From Plecoglossus altivelis (lineage: Eukaryota > Chordata > Actinopteri > Osmeriformes > Plecoglossidae), in the NCBI GenBank assembly GCA_036571765.1, contig BROE01000003.1, positions 15,017,716 through 15,081,715 on the forward strand: 64,000 nt of DNA. Reading direction: 5' to 3'. Both the position numbers and the translations under genes were made by a program. This document shows positions 14,101 to 25,760 of this stretch, one piece after another; within the stretch, counting starts at the first letter, position 1; each line of letters opens with the position of its first letter. The notes beneath the pieces are model-generated. The model saw only the letters and a list, made by a program, of their open reading frames with translations. It was not told the DNA's origin and ran no database searches.

Positions 14101-17100
14101 GCCTGCCAAGTCCAGAACATCCACACCAGAATACAAGGTCGTTAGTTTGAGCTGTTGTGCAAAAAGTGTCTTGTCGTCGTAGACTGTGATGTCAGCTAGC
14201 GTTAGATCTGCGCTCCGATAGCTGTCTGTGGCTGAAAGGGAATGTTTTTCCGGCAAGGGATCTAGCCAGATTAATGACTTGTGAGTCAGTGTGTCTGTAT
14301 TTCAAAACATCTGTATTTTCGAGGGTGTATCTTTTTTTTCTCCAAGGGTTATTGCCTGTGTGGAGTGGGGTTAGTGCCTGTGTGGAGTGGGGTTAGTGCT
14401 GGTGTGGAGTGGGGTTAGTGCCTGTGTGGAGTGGGGTTAGTGCTGGTGTGGAGTGGGGTTAGTACTGGTGTGATGTGGGGTCAGTGCTGGTGTGGAGTGG
14501 GGTCAGTGCTGGTGTGGAGTGGGGTCAGTGCTGGTGTGGAGTGGGGTCGGTGCTGGTGTGAAGTGGGGTTAGTGCTGGTGTAGAGTGTTGGAGGTTTGGG
14601 TCTAAAATGAGAGTTAGTGCCAGTTTAAATGTTTGTTAGCTCTTGTTGTCCTTTGCTCCGGTTAAACCCAATCCCATTCAAATTGGGAGGTCCAATCACT
14701 ATGGTGACCACAGAGTGGCCACTTTCCATCAAACATTCAATATTGTGTCTAGAAATGATATTGGAGAATTGGATTACTGTAATTCTTAAGATATTCTTTC
14801 TGAAATACTAGTATCTCAATTTGATGTTGGCACGTAAACACCCAATTGTGGTTGGGAGACAAAGACGGCAGAAATCCTGTACGTTTAGTAGAAAACTGTT
14901 GTCAAATTAACTCACATCAGTGAGAGAGAGGTCTAGAGGAAGCATGTACTTTGAATAGATTGTAAAAGTATACCTGCAGTCGCGACAGTCGGTATCCAAA
15001 CTTTCTATCTGTTCACATCAGAGTAGCCTTGCAGGTCAGTTTGACACCACAGAGGGACTTGCCTCATGAGGAAAGCATCCAAATACATGGCTGTCCAGCC
15101 ACTACTGTTGGAACTGAACCAACAGGACCCACGTGAAACTCCAAGGTTTAGATGCTTTAAACAACCTACAAGAGTTTCAAGTGTCGTCTTTTCCCCCCCG
15201 GACCTCGTTTGTTTTTCATGCATATACATTTCGATCTGTCCCTCTCAGCCTTCACTTGACCAAGAGGACGATGAACCCTTCTTGTACCCAGGTAAAGATG
15301 TATCCACGTTGCATTCTGGTTACCCTTCTCCCTGCAGCCCTACGGAGGACAATCTTTTAACAGGGCCAGACTTCCTTAATGAAAGCTCAGTTCAGACGGG
15401 CCTCCGTCTGGCCTCCCTTTTATCATTACGACTCAGGAATCTGGAGCCAGCTCGTGTTGGGCCTGTCCTTGACTCTGTCAAAGTTAAACTGTTTGCAATG
15501 AGACAATTGCTACCATCAGTGAAACGCAGCTGTGAGCTGTAAAATTATTTTTGATTTATAGGGGCATTGATAAACGGAAAAGCTTTTCGGCTGAAGGGAA
15601 GGGGAGTTATGCAGCCAGGTAAAGGGCATGGAAGAGGCTGTGTACATAGATGTGGAAGGTATTCCTGCTTGGTCGAAAGCTTTTATAGCAGCAACTACAG
15701 ACTGTAAATTCCTCGAGTCCTAAGGGATGAAGTGAGAAGTCATCTGTCCTGTGGTCTACCTGTAGTCGCTGCCAGTTCTACGATTGGACATGTGTCAGAC
15801 CTTATCCTTCTTACTGAGAGGCAAGAACTGAGTTCCCCTGATTTCGATCTAAACTGTTTACATATTGTCAAAAGTATCACCATCCAAGCGTCCTTTCCCA
15901 CACTTCTTTCTCATGAATCTTTCATCCATATTGCCCAATCAGGACATATTGATCTTCCCACCAACCACCATCACTGATACACCACAAACTACAAGAGGCC
16001 ATACAAGTCTTTGAAGTTGTCTGTTATGAATACATCTGTGATGTGGGAGAATTCTCTTTCCACAAACATAACTGGTCAAAGATTGCGACCTGGTAACGAA
16101 GTCAATGTCGTCAGACTGTTAACGACACAGACCCTGCCCGACAGACCTCGGTTTGTTGTCAGTCTATGAGACTGGCTCCGAGAGTCCCCGCTCTGCCCTG
16201 GGCCCTGGCCCACGGGTGACCAGTGAACACACAGAGGTCAAGGTCTCCCTCTGAAGTCACAGCTATAAAGATGACTGATGGTTGCTTTCCGTGTGTGTTT
16301 TTTTTTTGCCTCCACAGACAGGCCAGTCTTAACGAAGCAGCTGAGAAGTATTACGGACGAGCGGCCAGCCTGAGACCCAACGTGAGTACTGTCCTAATGA
16401 CCCTGTTATTACTCACCATGATGGACGCTCAGCAGTAATCACAGGCTGGGTGGCTCTCCCAGCAATCACCAGCCTGAAGGTTCTCTTACAATGGCCCCCA
16501 TTGTGAAGGAGCACATCAGAAAGACTCTGGCTCGCTCGTACCCAAGCTTTAAGGTTTGTTAGTGCAACATCGATCAGAGACTTCAAAGTACAGGCTGGCG
16601 TAATTTGATGGTGGGCAGAATAATGATAATAACACTTAGTCATGGGGCTTTGGTGGCTTAAAAACAAGTCGACTTGGGACCTGGGGTACGTTGAGATCAT
16701 TTGACAGCAAATGTATAACTTGTTTGTCTTGCAGTGATTCATGGGCATACAGGATTGTGGCGTTTCTGCTATACTCCTGATTAGAAGAAATGACTTCTTG
16801 AGTAGCAGAGGGTATCTGGACAATGTCGGATTACTAGAAGTTGTGCTGAACCAGTTTAAAATGTCTATAAGTTTAGTTCAAAATACACAGTTTACACATT
16901 GTGTCAACCAAGTGGCTCTCTCATCAATCCTATGGATTTGATAATGCTGTTTAGAAGTTTTGGTAATAAACATACACATTATCCAGACTTCTTCTGTATG
17001 CAAGCCAGTCTTGTAGTTTAAATTCCTCATCAAGAACCATTCCCAAACTCTCAAAGTGCTGCCACAGCCCTCATTATTGTCTGGGTTGAAAGGAATACAT

Positions 17101-20100
17101 CACCAGTCAGAGACACCACCGAGTCAAAGGTGAACCAGAGAGCTCAAGCTTAAGTCAGGAACATTAATATGATTAACCCAGATCCCTGCTCTGGAGAGTA
17201 GGCCATTGTCATTGAGCTGCATACAGTTTGCGGTTGCTAACCCTTCCCTCGTTGCCGTAGGCCATGTCGATGCAGGATTTCACGGGGTTACGTCTCAGAC
17301 TCGGAGAGGTGGAAAGGCCTTGTCGAGGACCCGTTTATGAGTTTGTAAATCTGCATCTTAGACTTGATTTAGACTTTCTAAATGTCAACGATGACTGAAA
17401 GTAAGCAGAGCATCGTAACAGCTAGATTATATTTGTCTTTCCAGTATTCATGTTTATTTCTGGAAGAGCATCATCCATGGAGCTTTGTGTTTAGGCTTTT
17501 TTGGCATCTGCAAATCTAAACAAGTTTGATGCCCAAACTCAAAAATAGAGTACATTTCAGCCAAATATCATCACTTTGTTTGGAAGACCATTCTCCATTA
17601 TGGTTGTTTATAAGGTAGGCCGTATTATGATTGAGGACAATTTTCATACTGCCTTAGAGTTATTCTTTGTTCTATCAGATTGGACCTGACTTAAACCATG
17701 TTTCTTGTCAGTCTTTATTTGTTATTTAACACTATAGTTCTGTACGCTTTTGGCCAACTGCTTGTGCTTCCATAGGACTGGCTTTTATTAACGACACTTC
17801 AGTTCCATTTGAGTGTTTTTCAACTGAAATGCAGTGTCAATCCATCCAGCCAGTGGCACTGTAGGCTGACAGGGGTAGTCTCCCAGCAGTGGTCCCCCTA
17901 AAACAGCAGCCTCTGTGGGATTCATGTCTACCCATGCCTCTCTCCTTAGATATGCCCCACCTGGTATACTCTAAGGATTAAGTAGGTTTGTTACTGGCCT
18001 ACCCCCTCCCTCCTAAACGGTACTTCCATGGTTTAAAGCAGCTGTTTTCCCCTACGCTGATATACTCCACATCTGTCCTATAACTGCACGCCAGAGGAAA
18101 TGGAATGGTGGAGTTACCGGAGGGGGGGAGGCAGGAGGGGGAGGCGGAAGGGGGAGGGAGGAGGCAGGGTCCAGTAGGGGTCAAGGGTTAGGAGGGAGAG
18201 AGGCTGGGGAGGAAGGGTTGGTGGGCTCAAGCTCAGAGGGAGAAGCTGCCGGCTGGCATGTGGGATCTGATGCTTTAACTGAGCTGCGCTGAATAGGATA
18301 GCAGGACAGTCTCAGCATTCGCACGATCTTGCACTTTCACCTATGGAAGCGTGTCGTGTGGACCTAACTCAATTTGTAGCAAACTCTATGAAGATATTTA
18401 TAATATACAGTATAAACATCTAAAATGTTTATGCTAATGAATTGTTTCAGGATCCATTCAAACACAAACACAGGAGCGGACCAGGGAATCTATAAGGAAG
18501 GGTGTTTTCGTTCCTCTTTGCGGCTTGTGGTTTGCTACCTCTGACTGTCGGAGCGGTGAAACCAGAGCTAGCGCCCAGGGTTCCGATCCTTTGTGGTCTG
18601 GGTGACTCCTGCACCTCTGAATGCTTCAGCTCCAGTCTCACAGGCCGTGTCTGTTGGTGTTCCACAGGGGCTTTGACCTCAGAAACAGTAGGAAGCCCTC
18701 CTGCTCCACACAGGAACAATAACACACATGGAGCTCATACATCATCGTACGTGCTGGTGCTCGCACGGATGTGCGCCCCTTTCAAATCATATTTGCAATC
18801 TTAAAACGGGTCTCTTGCACAGATTGCATTTTACAAATTGGTCCAAGTAACCTGATCTTCAATTTAAGGGGTTAAATAAAGGCTAGTCTATCCGGGTCCT
18901 AGTCCTAGTGGCCTTCTAGCTCAAATCTTGTTGCGCGTGGAGACGGATTGCTATTGCTTGCGGAGCATATCTATCATTGTGTAGTTCTATGGTGTACCCA
19001 GGTCAAGGTGACTTTACAAAAGCAGGATTAAAATAGAAATAGTGTACATTTTTATCTGACAATGAAAAGCTCAAACAAACTTGAGTCAGCATTAGTGGAA
19101 ATTTCAGTCATGCCAGCCTTTACTTTGGCTCGAAAGTCTGTTGCAAATGTGTTATTTTATGTCTGTCAAGGGGTAAGAGGGGCCGCCTTTGGGACAGCAG
19201 GATCATTCCAGAGGCAGTTTTGATTTATTAATCAATTTAATTTCCCCTACGAGAGGAGAAGCACTATTGGACATATTGTTCCCATTGAAATGTTCATGCA
19301 TGACACATCACTCATCTAACCTTGACACTGGGAAAACAGACACGGTGAGAGCTATAGTGCAGGCTAGCCCTCAGCTGATCTCCTGCACAGCACCGGGTGG
19401 ATAACCCCAGGAAAATTGCTCAGGACAGTGGAGGGCTGTCTGCATTTGTCTGTCCAAGCCCTGCGGATTAGAATGATGACCAGACCTTCACCAGGTCAAG
19501 AACAGTCTCACTCTAACCAAGGTATGGCAGGTTCAGGTGGTCATCTGGTCATCTGGACACACTGTGTCTTTGGGTTGGAGCACACACTGCTCTTTTCCCT
19601 CTCAGTCTGATAGTTGGCTTGAACATTTGTTCCAAATACTGTTGGCAGCCCATGACTTGCGTGTTCTCACTCCATAAACACTTGACTTTTCATGAGTATT
19701 TGTGAGAAGTCAGAAGAACACAAGGATTTCCTATCATGTACTCAAATCATATTAATAGGGATGCATTTGAAAGAATACCAAACAACTTGCAGTTCATAAA
19801 CATTAACCAACACCCCGCTATAGCATGTGGCTGTGAGCTAGTACGGTAGCTGTAAGTGTAGAAGGGAATATACTTTCCAATGTCAGTGTTGAAATGAAGC
19901 TCAGACGTAGACGGTCTTTGGGTCACTGGTGACTCCCCAGGCTTGTGTGGATCGTACAGTGAACCCTTTTGTCCTCCGGTCCTGGTGACTCGTCCTTTGA
20001 TTGGCGCTATCTCTCTGAATCCTTCTAGCAGGACAATACTTTCCTTTTTTCGTCTCGCACAAGGCAGACTTGAGGCCAGGCCGGTCAACTGTCATGTTCA

Positions 20101-20729
20101 AAACTGTGGAACTTTGTAGATGAAAGGATGTCTTGTCGAAGTGGTGACTGCATCATCTACATTTCAGATAGATTTTCACTACTGGCTGACGTCTGTCTCT
20201 TTGTTTAAACTTCAGACATGGCTTGATCAACATTTACAGTGTTTGATGGCGGTCTGTTACGCAATCTCCTAAGAGAAGCACCCCCTGTTCTATTATGCAT
20301 AACCTAAAAGTGTGGATGGATTCAAACAGAAAGTAGATATGACACTTGTTTGCATTATTTATCCCCTAACATTCACCCATGGCTGTCAGCCGCATGACAT
20401 TCTAAGTTCTGAATGTTCCATCCAATGAAATGATCTGTATAAAGAGCACAGTTACGCCAAAAGAGTTTATGGTAACAGCTGAGCCAGGGCGTCACAGTGT
20501 TGTACCGTAAAAGACAAAGAATTCAGTGGCTTCCTTGTTTTTCCTTCAGTATCCTGCAGCCTTGATGAACCTGGGAGCGATCCTCCACCTGAACGGTAAA
20601 CTACAGGAAGCAGAAGCCAACTACCTCCGAGCTCTGCAGCTGAAGCCAGACGACACCATCACCCAGTCCAACCTGCGCAAGTTATGGAACATCATGGAGA
20701 AACAGGGCTTGAGGACCACAGGGCCCTGA
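221..20729 (+). CDS. tmtc2: tmtc2, transmembrane and TPR repeat-containing protein 2 (3' half, partial at 5' end)
   Basis: Nine exons join in phase: 221-335, 785-870, 2623-2807, 2983-3061, 5590-5711, 10966-11047, 12276-12390, 16318-16381 and 20550-20729, giving about 341 residues to the TGA at 20727-20729. The product matches vertebrate TMTC2 almost colinearly; runs such as LKDPHAHKSSVTSCLYNLGK, NMMGEAYMRL, EHWYMESLRSK and NLRKLWNIMEKQGL are characteristic. The part seen is the C-terminal TPR array, roughly nine 34-residue helix pairs with the usual W/L/G/Y/A/P spacing. From family knowledge, TMTC1-4 are ER membrane proteins whose TPRs face the lumen; they are implicated in O-mannosylation of cadherins, and TMTC2 also in ER calcium handling and hearing. 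The N-terminal membrane segments (about 495 residues in human) lie left of the window. No frameshift or internal stop is present. Whether this is tmtc2a or tmtc2b is not decidable here. Confidence 0.96.
336..784. other. tmtc2 intron A-B
   Basis: Non-coding. It has a G-rich tract near 529-552 with a 15-G run. No other feature is visible. Confidence 0.8.
785..870 (+). CDS. tmtc2: tmtc2 coding exon B
   Basis: Acceptor ctgtttcag to 784 and donor gtaagt from 871. Its first base completes the Leu codon of the previous exon. It encodes GLLLQENNKF then SEALHYYKLAIGSRPTLA, a complete TPR matching TMTC2. Confidence 0.95.
1177..1687. repeat. Polypyrimidine minisatellite, 31-bp period
   Basis: The + strand is almost pure C/T for ~500 bases, broken only by regular G and A positions. 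The unit runs from one ctgcatc/ctgcctc to the next and is 31 bp; a longer variant carries an extra ctcctcctct block. It lies in the tmtc2 intron between exons B and C. The apparent open frames on both strands (Ser/Leu/Pro-rich on +, Glu/Arg-rich on -) follow from composition and are not genes. Confidence 0.9.
2538..2620 (+). repeat. Extended pyrimidine tract at tmtc2 exon C acceptor
   Basis: A degenerate tandem array of cctgctccctctctccttttctc-like segments runs straight into the ctccctag acceptor. It both serves as the splicing pyrimidine tract and is a length-variable simple repeat. Confidence 0.75.
2623..2807 (+). CDS. tmtc2: tmtc2 coding exon C
   Basis: The acceptor ctccctag lies at the end of an ~80-base pyrimidine tract (2538-2620), and the donor is gtaggc. 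It encodes AYLNTGIIQMNQGRLDEA, then IPDENLKDPHAHKSS and CLYNLGKLLHEQGHQE. This is the most TMTC2-specific stretch in the window. It ends in phase 0. Confidence 0.96.
2983..3061 (+). CDS. tmtc2: tmtc2 coding exon D
   Basis: A 79-base exon with acceptor tctttcccag and donor gtgagt, only 175 bases after exon C. It encodes EAISVYKEAVQKMPRQFAP then QSLYNMM and the first base of a Gly codon. No open frame of ordinary length marks it; it was found by phase and homology. Confidence 0.95.
3062..5589. other. tmtc2 intron D-E
   Basis: A 2.5 kb intron. It has a C/G-rich patch of gctcgctc/cacgctc repeats ending in (CT)n at about 3820-3940, and a (GGGA)n run at 4214-4240. No exon with coding homology was found. 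Confidence 0.75.
4214..4240. repeat. (GGGA)n microsatellite
   Basis: About six tandem gagg/ggga tetramers in a tmtc2 intron. Confidence 0.85.
5590..5711 (+). CDS. tmtc2: tmtc2 coding exon E
   Basis: Acceptor cccgttacag and donor gtaagt. It encodes GEAYMRLNKLSEAEHWYMES and then LRSKPDHIPAHLTYGKLLAV, a TPR almost identical to other TMTC2 proteins. It ends in phase 0. Confidence 0.96.
7145..7341. repeat. Palindromic TATAGA/ATATCT array ending in (TG)n
   Basis: About 180 bases of tatagata, agatatat, ctatata and gagagata words that are reverse complements of one another, then nine TG units at about 7323-7341. Both strands can fold into long hairpins. The short frame on the - strand (Tyr/Ile/Ser/Arg repeats) is a composition artefact. 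Confidence 0.88.
8613..8630. repeat. Poly(G) run of 18
   Basis: An uninterrupted G homopolymer within a purine-rich stretch (8586-8630) in a tmtc2 intron. Confidence 0.9.
10077..10467. other. Assembly gap (391 N)
   Basis: A run of N flanked on the left by a C homopolymer (from 10068) and on the right by a (CCA)n microsatellite. The missing bases are probably more of this simple repeat. The N length may be an estimate. Confidence 0.99.
10468..10499. repeat. (CCA)n microsatellite at gap edge
   Basis: About ten cac/cca trinucleotides abut the N run. Length beyond the gap edge is unknown. Confidence 0.95.
10966..11047 (+). CDS. tmtc2: tmtc2 coding exon F
   Basis: Acceptor ctcctctcag and donor gtgagt. 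It encodes GQKTEAERYFLKAIQLDP and MKGNCYMHY plus one base. It follows the 5.3 kb intron that carries the assembly gap. The join from exon E reproduces the family order, so no coding exon appears to be lost in the gap. Confidence 0.95.
11119..11150. repeat. (CA)n microsatellite
   Basis: About sixteen CA units, starting about 70 bases after the donor of tmtc2 exon F. A (GT)n run of about eleven units follows at 11292-11313. Confidence 0.95.
12131..12274 (+). repeat. (CT)n with CTGT interruptions, adjoining tmtc2 exon G
   Basis: A near-continuous tctctctctg/tctgtctc repeat ending at the acceptor of exon 12276. It extends the splicing pyrimidine tract to about 140 bases. Confidence 0.92.
12276..12390 (+). 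CDS. tmtc2: tmtc2 coding exon G
   Basis: The acceptor tcttccag sits directly after ~140 bases of (CT)n microsatellite; the donor is gtgagc. It encodes QFLLEESRLLEAAEMAEKAA and RLDSGEFDVVFSAAHML, then two bases of an Arg codon. Confidence 0.95.
12775..13114. repeat. Polypyrimidine (CCTT/CTCC/CT)n tract
   Basis: About 340 bases of ccctccctc, cttcct and, at the right end, (CT)n. The long Pro/Ser/Leu and Arg/Glu/Gly frames on its two strands are artefacts. Confidence 0.9.
14352..14591. repeat. 22-bp minisatellite, ~11 units
   Basis: Ten complete 22-bp units and a partial eleventh, each with a core tgtggagtgggg followed by tta or tca and then gtgctgg or gtgcctg. The left units end in tta and several central units in tca, a variant pattern expected from local unit duplication. 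Confidence 0.93.
16318..16381 (+). CDS. tmtc2: tmtc2 coding exon H
   Basis: A 64-base exon with acceptor T-run plus gcctccacag and donor gtgagt. It encodes QASLNEAAEKYYGRAASLRP and N after the split Arg codon. It ends in phase 0. Confidence 0.94.
16382..20549. other. tmtc2 intron H-I
   Basis: A 4.2 kb intron with no coding homology. It has a G-rich purine tract at 18118-18180 with several GGGG runs. Confidence 0.8.
18118..18180. repeat. G-rich purine tract with G-quadruplex spacing
   Basis: Repeated gggggag/gcagg/gcgg words give at least four runs of three or more G within 40 bases on the + strand. Confidence 0.6.
20550..20729 (+). CDS. tmtc2: tmtc2 terminal coding exon I
   Basis: Acceptor tttccttcag at 20540-20549; stop TGA at 20727-20729. 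It encodes YPAALMNLGAILHLNGKLQE, the final TPR, and the conserved tail NLRKLWNIMEKQGL followed by RTTGP. Confidence 0.97.
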   Translation, partial: YPAALMNLGAILHLNGKLQEAEANYLRALQLKPDDTITQSNLRKLWNIMEKQGLRTTGP

Positions 20730-23335
20730 GAAGGCTGCAAACTCAGCGGCCAAGCCCACCGCCGGGGCGCCAAGCCTGGGGGAGGACACTACCCCATACC
20801 CCCTGCTCATCGCTGAGGAGAGATGGAGGGAGGAATGAAGGAGAGAGGGACAGCATAGGCCATGACTGGCATCCTCACATGCCCCAGCTCAGGGCAGAAG
20901 GGACTTTCTGAGAGGGCTGGTCCTTGTGAAGCACGCGACACTTGGATGCCTTTCTAGAACCTCCTTCACAGAACCTGTGATTCTTTATCGGAACACTTCA
21001 CTTGAAGAGGGCCATAGATACATACTTGAAATCTAGTTCTTTTGTAATTGTTTCGTCATTTTGATTGATAAATAGGTCTTCTACGGCCAAATCTGTCCAG
21101 GGGCAGTGCAAGTTTCAAAGGAGAAGAAACAATTAAAGCCCAGAACGTTCTGAATCTGAAGGAAGACCAGTAAATGAGATATTATTCCACTTCTACCACT
21201 TAATGAAGTATTGGTAAAAACTTCTGTGCACATAAGTGGAAGCTGAGGCAAACCTTGGGAAGTTACAGGATTAGTAGCTATGTTTTGTTTTGATCATTAA
21301 CTCCAAATTTGATTTCAAGGCAATATTTCTGGAAACTGAATTTAATCTGGTGAATTGTTTCACAAACTTCCTATGTCAAACAAATCCTTTGACTTCCATA
21401 TCGTTCCATTTATAGCAGCTTAGGTAGCATGTTGTTGAAAAGTGCTAACAGATAAAAGGGAAAAATACTTGATTTTGGATACCTTTTTAAGAAAATCCCA
21501 AAGTAATTTGAAGGAAAGTACATTTTTAAAAATCCATGAATGTACTTGTGGTGTTTATTTAAGAAAACCTTTGTTATTTTCAGTTCTTCTGAGTTCTGCC
21601 TCACTATTCGAAGGTGCACAATTAAACAATATTAAACTAAATGTAGCAGAGATATGAGCTCACACTTTCCCATGACTCCGTTGAGCTTTGACGCAGACTG
21701 GTACAGTATGATAGCATGCTCCTTTGCGTGCAACCAGTGTGTCAAAGTACAAGGTACAAAATCCGCCTTTAGAGGATGGGTACAGTCAGATGTTATGAAA
21801 TAGGTACAAGTATATACCTGCTTCAGCTGAACTGCTTGAAGGAGGTTCAGCCAGTCTAGGAGCAGAGAGAATGGACTGTCCCCTTCCAGATACATACTCA
21901 CGTGCTAACGTCTGATGAACATTACAAGATAAAGACTAGAACAATCTCTCGAGTTCTCGTAACCAAATAGCAATCTAACCCAAGCACTCCTTTTTATAAC
22001 AATGCACAGCCATAGTATGTCTGAGGGAACCTGTAACTGTAATACCTTTATTGAAATGTTAATTTTTCTTGTATTTGTTTGTATAAATTAATCTTAATAT
22101 ATGATTCAAGAAGCAACAGTTACTGGTGTGTTCGATCTTCAGTCAGACTTGGCGATCAGGAGGTTTAGGATCCTGCAAGTCTGGCTCAGGTCACGAACAA
22201 AAGTAGTTGGAAGTATTTAGCCCTGACCTCTTCCTGAACTAACATTTCAGTTTTATACATTCTTTCTATTTTGTTGTTGTCAGCATATCAAAACACAGTT
22301 AATGAATAGATGATTTTATGTATCGGACTATAAGAAGTCTTCTCATGGCATTGTATGGGCACGTAGGAGGGATGTTCATCTATCTGCCTTGTCTATGGAT
22401 TTTACTGCAAATGAGTTATTTATTTGTGATATAAACCAGCTGGAACTGTGTTTCAAATCTGTAATTAAGGAAGATATTTGGTAATAGTCCACCACAGACA
22501 GTATGGTGCAACTACATTTTAACTAAACAATTGCACAGTATTCTGAAGTGTAATCCGAACCACAATGTTTGACTTTTTGGCCAACACCTAAATATACATA
22601 TACTTTTTTTTTCTCCTTTTTTTATTCTTAAAGGAACATATGAATATGATTATTTTTATAATGCTGTTGAATGGGATCAAGTGAAGGATGGGATCTTCCT
22701 CAGTCTGTACACTTCATAAGTGGTCTAGTACAGAGCTTTGTAGATGGGATAGTTGTCATGGAAGTCACTTTGTTTCTACACTAACATTAGAAGCCCTCCA
22801 CCTGGTGTATATCTGGCGTCTCTGTTGATAGGAAAACACTTGTAATCTGGTATTTCACATGGTTTCATTGCGGTTTCAGTACAGTCGACGGTGAGTGTGA
22901 CAATTGTGGTGGTTGTGACTGTGTTAACACTGTGATGTGCTCGGCTAAGATCACCCCTTTGGATGTAACAGTAAAAGTTTGAGTATGATAATCACAAGTC
23001 CTTTGTACAAACACGCGCACATCTCCCATCCCCTTTCTAATTTCTCTTGTATGTTAACTGTTCATGAACAAATTGGTGTGACTGAAATCGGAAATGTTTC
23101 ATTCTGTGTCTCTGCTCAGGGATTTCAAAGCAGTGGGTTATTGCAGAATATGGCTCACAGAGCACTCAGAGAGTTTACTAAATTAAAGTTTTATTTTTGG
23201 AAAGTTGTTGTATTTGTATAAATGATCACAATTTGTAGCCTTTCCTTTTTGTATTATAAAAAAAACAAGAACAATGTGCCAGAATAGACTTTCCCAATGT
23301 TGCTTTTCCACAATAAAATTGTGTTCTGCTTTCTT
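20730..23335 (+). other. tmtc2: tmtc2 3' UTR and 3' flank
   Basis: AT-rich sequence after the tmtc2 stop with no coding potential. Possible polyadenylation hexamers are ATTAAA at 21132-21137 and AATAAA at 23312-23317. The second, followed by a GT-rich stretch (ttgtgttctgctttcttc), is the better candidate and implies a 3' UTR near 2.6 kb. The true cleavage site needs transcript data. Confidence 0.55.
23312..23317 (+). terminator. Candidate tmtc2 poly(A) signal AATAAA
   Basis: Canonical hexamer with GT-rich sequence just downstream, at the edge of the gene-poor interval and in the same orientation as tmtc2. Confidence 0.45.
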
Positions 23336-24429
23336 CAGCCTCCTAGCATTGTTCCTGTCCAGAAAGTATGCGTGTCTGTTCTGCACAGTAATCCATACAG
23401 TCCATACTCTTATCCGCCCCTTATGACGAGTGGATCCCAGACTTAATAGGGTGGCCTCGCATGCTGTGGAGCAGGTTTTACACAGCATTTAAAGTTCTCC
23501 TGCAAATTTGCTAAAACGTGTCATAAACTCAGCTCAAATGGATCTCGTTGACTTTCATCTTTTGTTCGACACCAAGAGGGATGTAAATATTCCCACATGG
23601 TAGGGTAGCGCGGTCTTTACATCTGGTCGGTGTGTCCGATTCTTCCTCACCACTGAAACCCTGCTGACAAGCAGAAGGCCCTACCCTGAGAAGGAAGGAG
23701 TTAGCCTTTGTGATGGCTCTCACATGTGCAACAGCTCCGTCTGCTCCACGAGCTGAACTCACTGCGGGGGCCCCCAGGGTTACTTATTGATTTGGAATGT
23801 GCCAAGGCTGTGGACCGTCCATTCCATTTGGAACTCCGTTCCCAGAACACAGGTGTGCCTCTAATCTTGAATAGTGATCAAACTTACTAGGTTGGAAGGC
23901 ATTGAAAGCATGTACCAAAATCCGTCTGCCTCTTTCTCGGCTTTCGCTTCAACAGGGACCGCTATTCCTTTCTCTCACAAATTCCGAACATATCAAGAAC
24001 ATCTACTGCCTTACATGCCAAATATATCTATTATACTCAGATTTCCAGGACCTTTGTAATGTACCCCACTGTTTGTCTTATATTGTGCCTAAAACAAAAC
24101 AAGCGAGATAGAAAAGTAAACAGATGGTCATTTCTTTATAAAACAACTAACCCACAACAACAAAAACGTCCAAACTTTTACAAACGACCGATAGATTCAC
24201 TTGTTCATTCACAGACCTTAAATTCGAACGAAATTACCATTACTGAGACTTTGCTAAACCACATTAACGGTTTATCAGTTCACTGGAAATCTCCAGTTTA
24301 TCTTTGTAGTACAGCATAAATCAACAATTTTGTTTCTCCAGATAGAAGATTGTATACATCCACGGAAGAGTACACCCAAGCAAAGCTGAATGAACATCAC
24401 AAGACATGTTCTAATCAAAAACCTCTGAA

Positions 24430-24830
24430 CTAACCCAAATATTTTCCATCACATTGAGATTTACATCTCATGCAATCTGATTTCCTGTTTCTCTATCAAT
24501 AAATGCACATTTTTATCAGCGCATTAAGCATTAAGTCATGGATTCCCTGTGTCCAGCACCCAAGGAAATAAATAACATCTGTCTTGCATTTCCATGACCC
24601 ACTTCATCATGTTACAATATTGCCTTTTGCATCCAGGAGCGCCCACTCTGGTGAAGCGAGGGCTTACCATTTCCTTATGAGGGTATTTTTCCTATTATGT
24701 TGTTATATGGCAAATCTGCCAGCTGTTATCAAGCAAATATTTTGCGGAATGTGCCGTCGACCTATCACGGCTTTGATCTGAGCGGTGTGGGCCAGGCGCT
24801 TGAAGCAAACATGCAGAGTCTTTACAGCAG
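24430..24830. promoter_or_regulatory. Candidate conserved non-coding element
   Basis: Low-repeat, moderately AT-rich sequence with ATGCAAT, ATCAATAAA, GCGCATTAAGCATTAA and TTATCAAGCAAATATT words. This density of homeodomain, POU and forkhead-like sites with little simple repeat is typical of developmental enhancers. Conservation itself cannot be seen in one sequence. Confidence 0.25.
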
Positions 24831-25760
24831 ATCGCTGTGCGTGACGCCGAAAAATCCTCCCCTCTGGACTCAAAAGCCGTTGTTATTGCTTGATAGAAGA
24901 AGCATTAAGATGAGGATCATGCACGAGATGCCTGACTCAACAAGAGGGCATCTACCTCTCCGAGACACTGTTTCATATTATTGAAGAGGTTTTTTTTTTG
25001 TCTGCAGGAAGGAAATGGTCTTCTCCTTCTTTAGTAGGTCCTTCCAGTGCACTATACACGCTTCAGGTATCTGTACTGCAAGCAGGCTGCTGCTGTAGAC
25101 TAATTAAAGAAGCTGAAGGTCCTTGATAATAATAGCGCTGCAGGTCAGATCATGAGGAAAGACGACCCCTTGCTTACGGTACACTTTAAATTGCATCAAA
25201 AGAAGTCTGTCATGAGAGGTTCGTGGAAAGCAAACATATACAGTGTGTATGAAACGTAAAGAAACTGCACGGAAACACTTGTATGTACTGCAGCAGGGAC
25301 AGAGTGAAAGATGGAGCATACAATACTGATGCTGTACATTCCTTTCAAATGCCATGCAGTAGACCTCCGTCTGTTCAATAATTCAATGACAGTACTTCCG
25401 TACATAAAAAAGAAATCCTTATATTTGAGAGCAGAGGAGTGCTGTGTCTTAACACGCAAAGACCTGCGTCATTATCCATGACCAGAGTAGGGGCACGTGT
25501 TCTGCTCTTTTCAATGTAACAGATGGAGTTCAAATCTAAACTCTTGTGATAAGACAACCATGTTAATTGATGCCCTTTGACCACATTGTTGGAAACCTTG
25601 TAGACCATTTAGCAGACTTGCAGCATAGATTCATTTCTGTATCTATGCCTAGTTTCTTCCAGCAATCTTATTCACAAGACTTGCCCTCTTTGTTTTGCGC
25701 ACACAAACACTTTCTTCTCTCTTTCTTCCTTTTTTTCTCTCTCAGCCCCTCTGTCTAACC

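Larger units (their letters stand above)
12391..16317. other. tmtc2 intron G-H
   Basis: A 3.9 kb intron with a pyrimidine tract (12775-13114) and the 22-bp minisatellite (14352-14591). No coding homology is seen. Confidence 0.8.
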
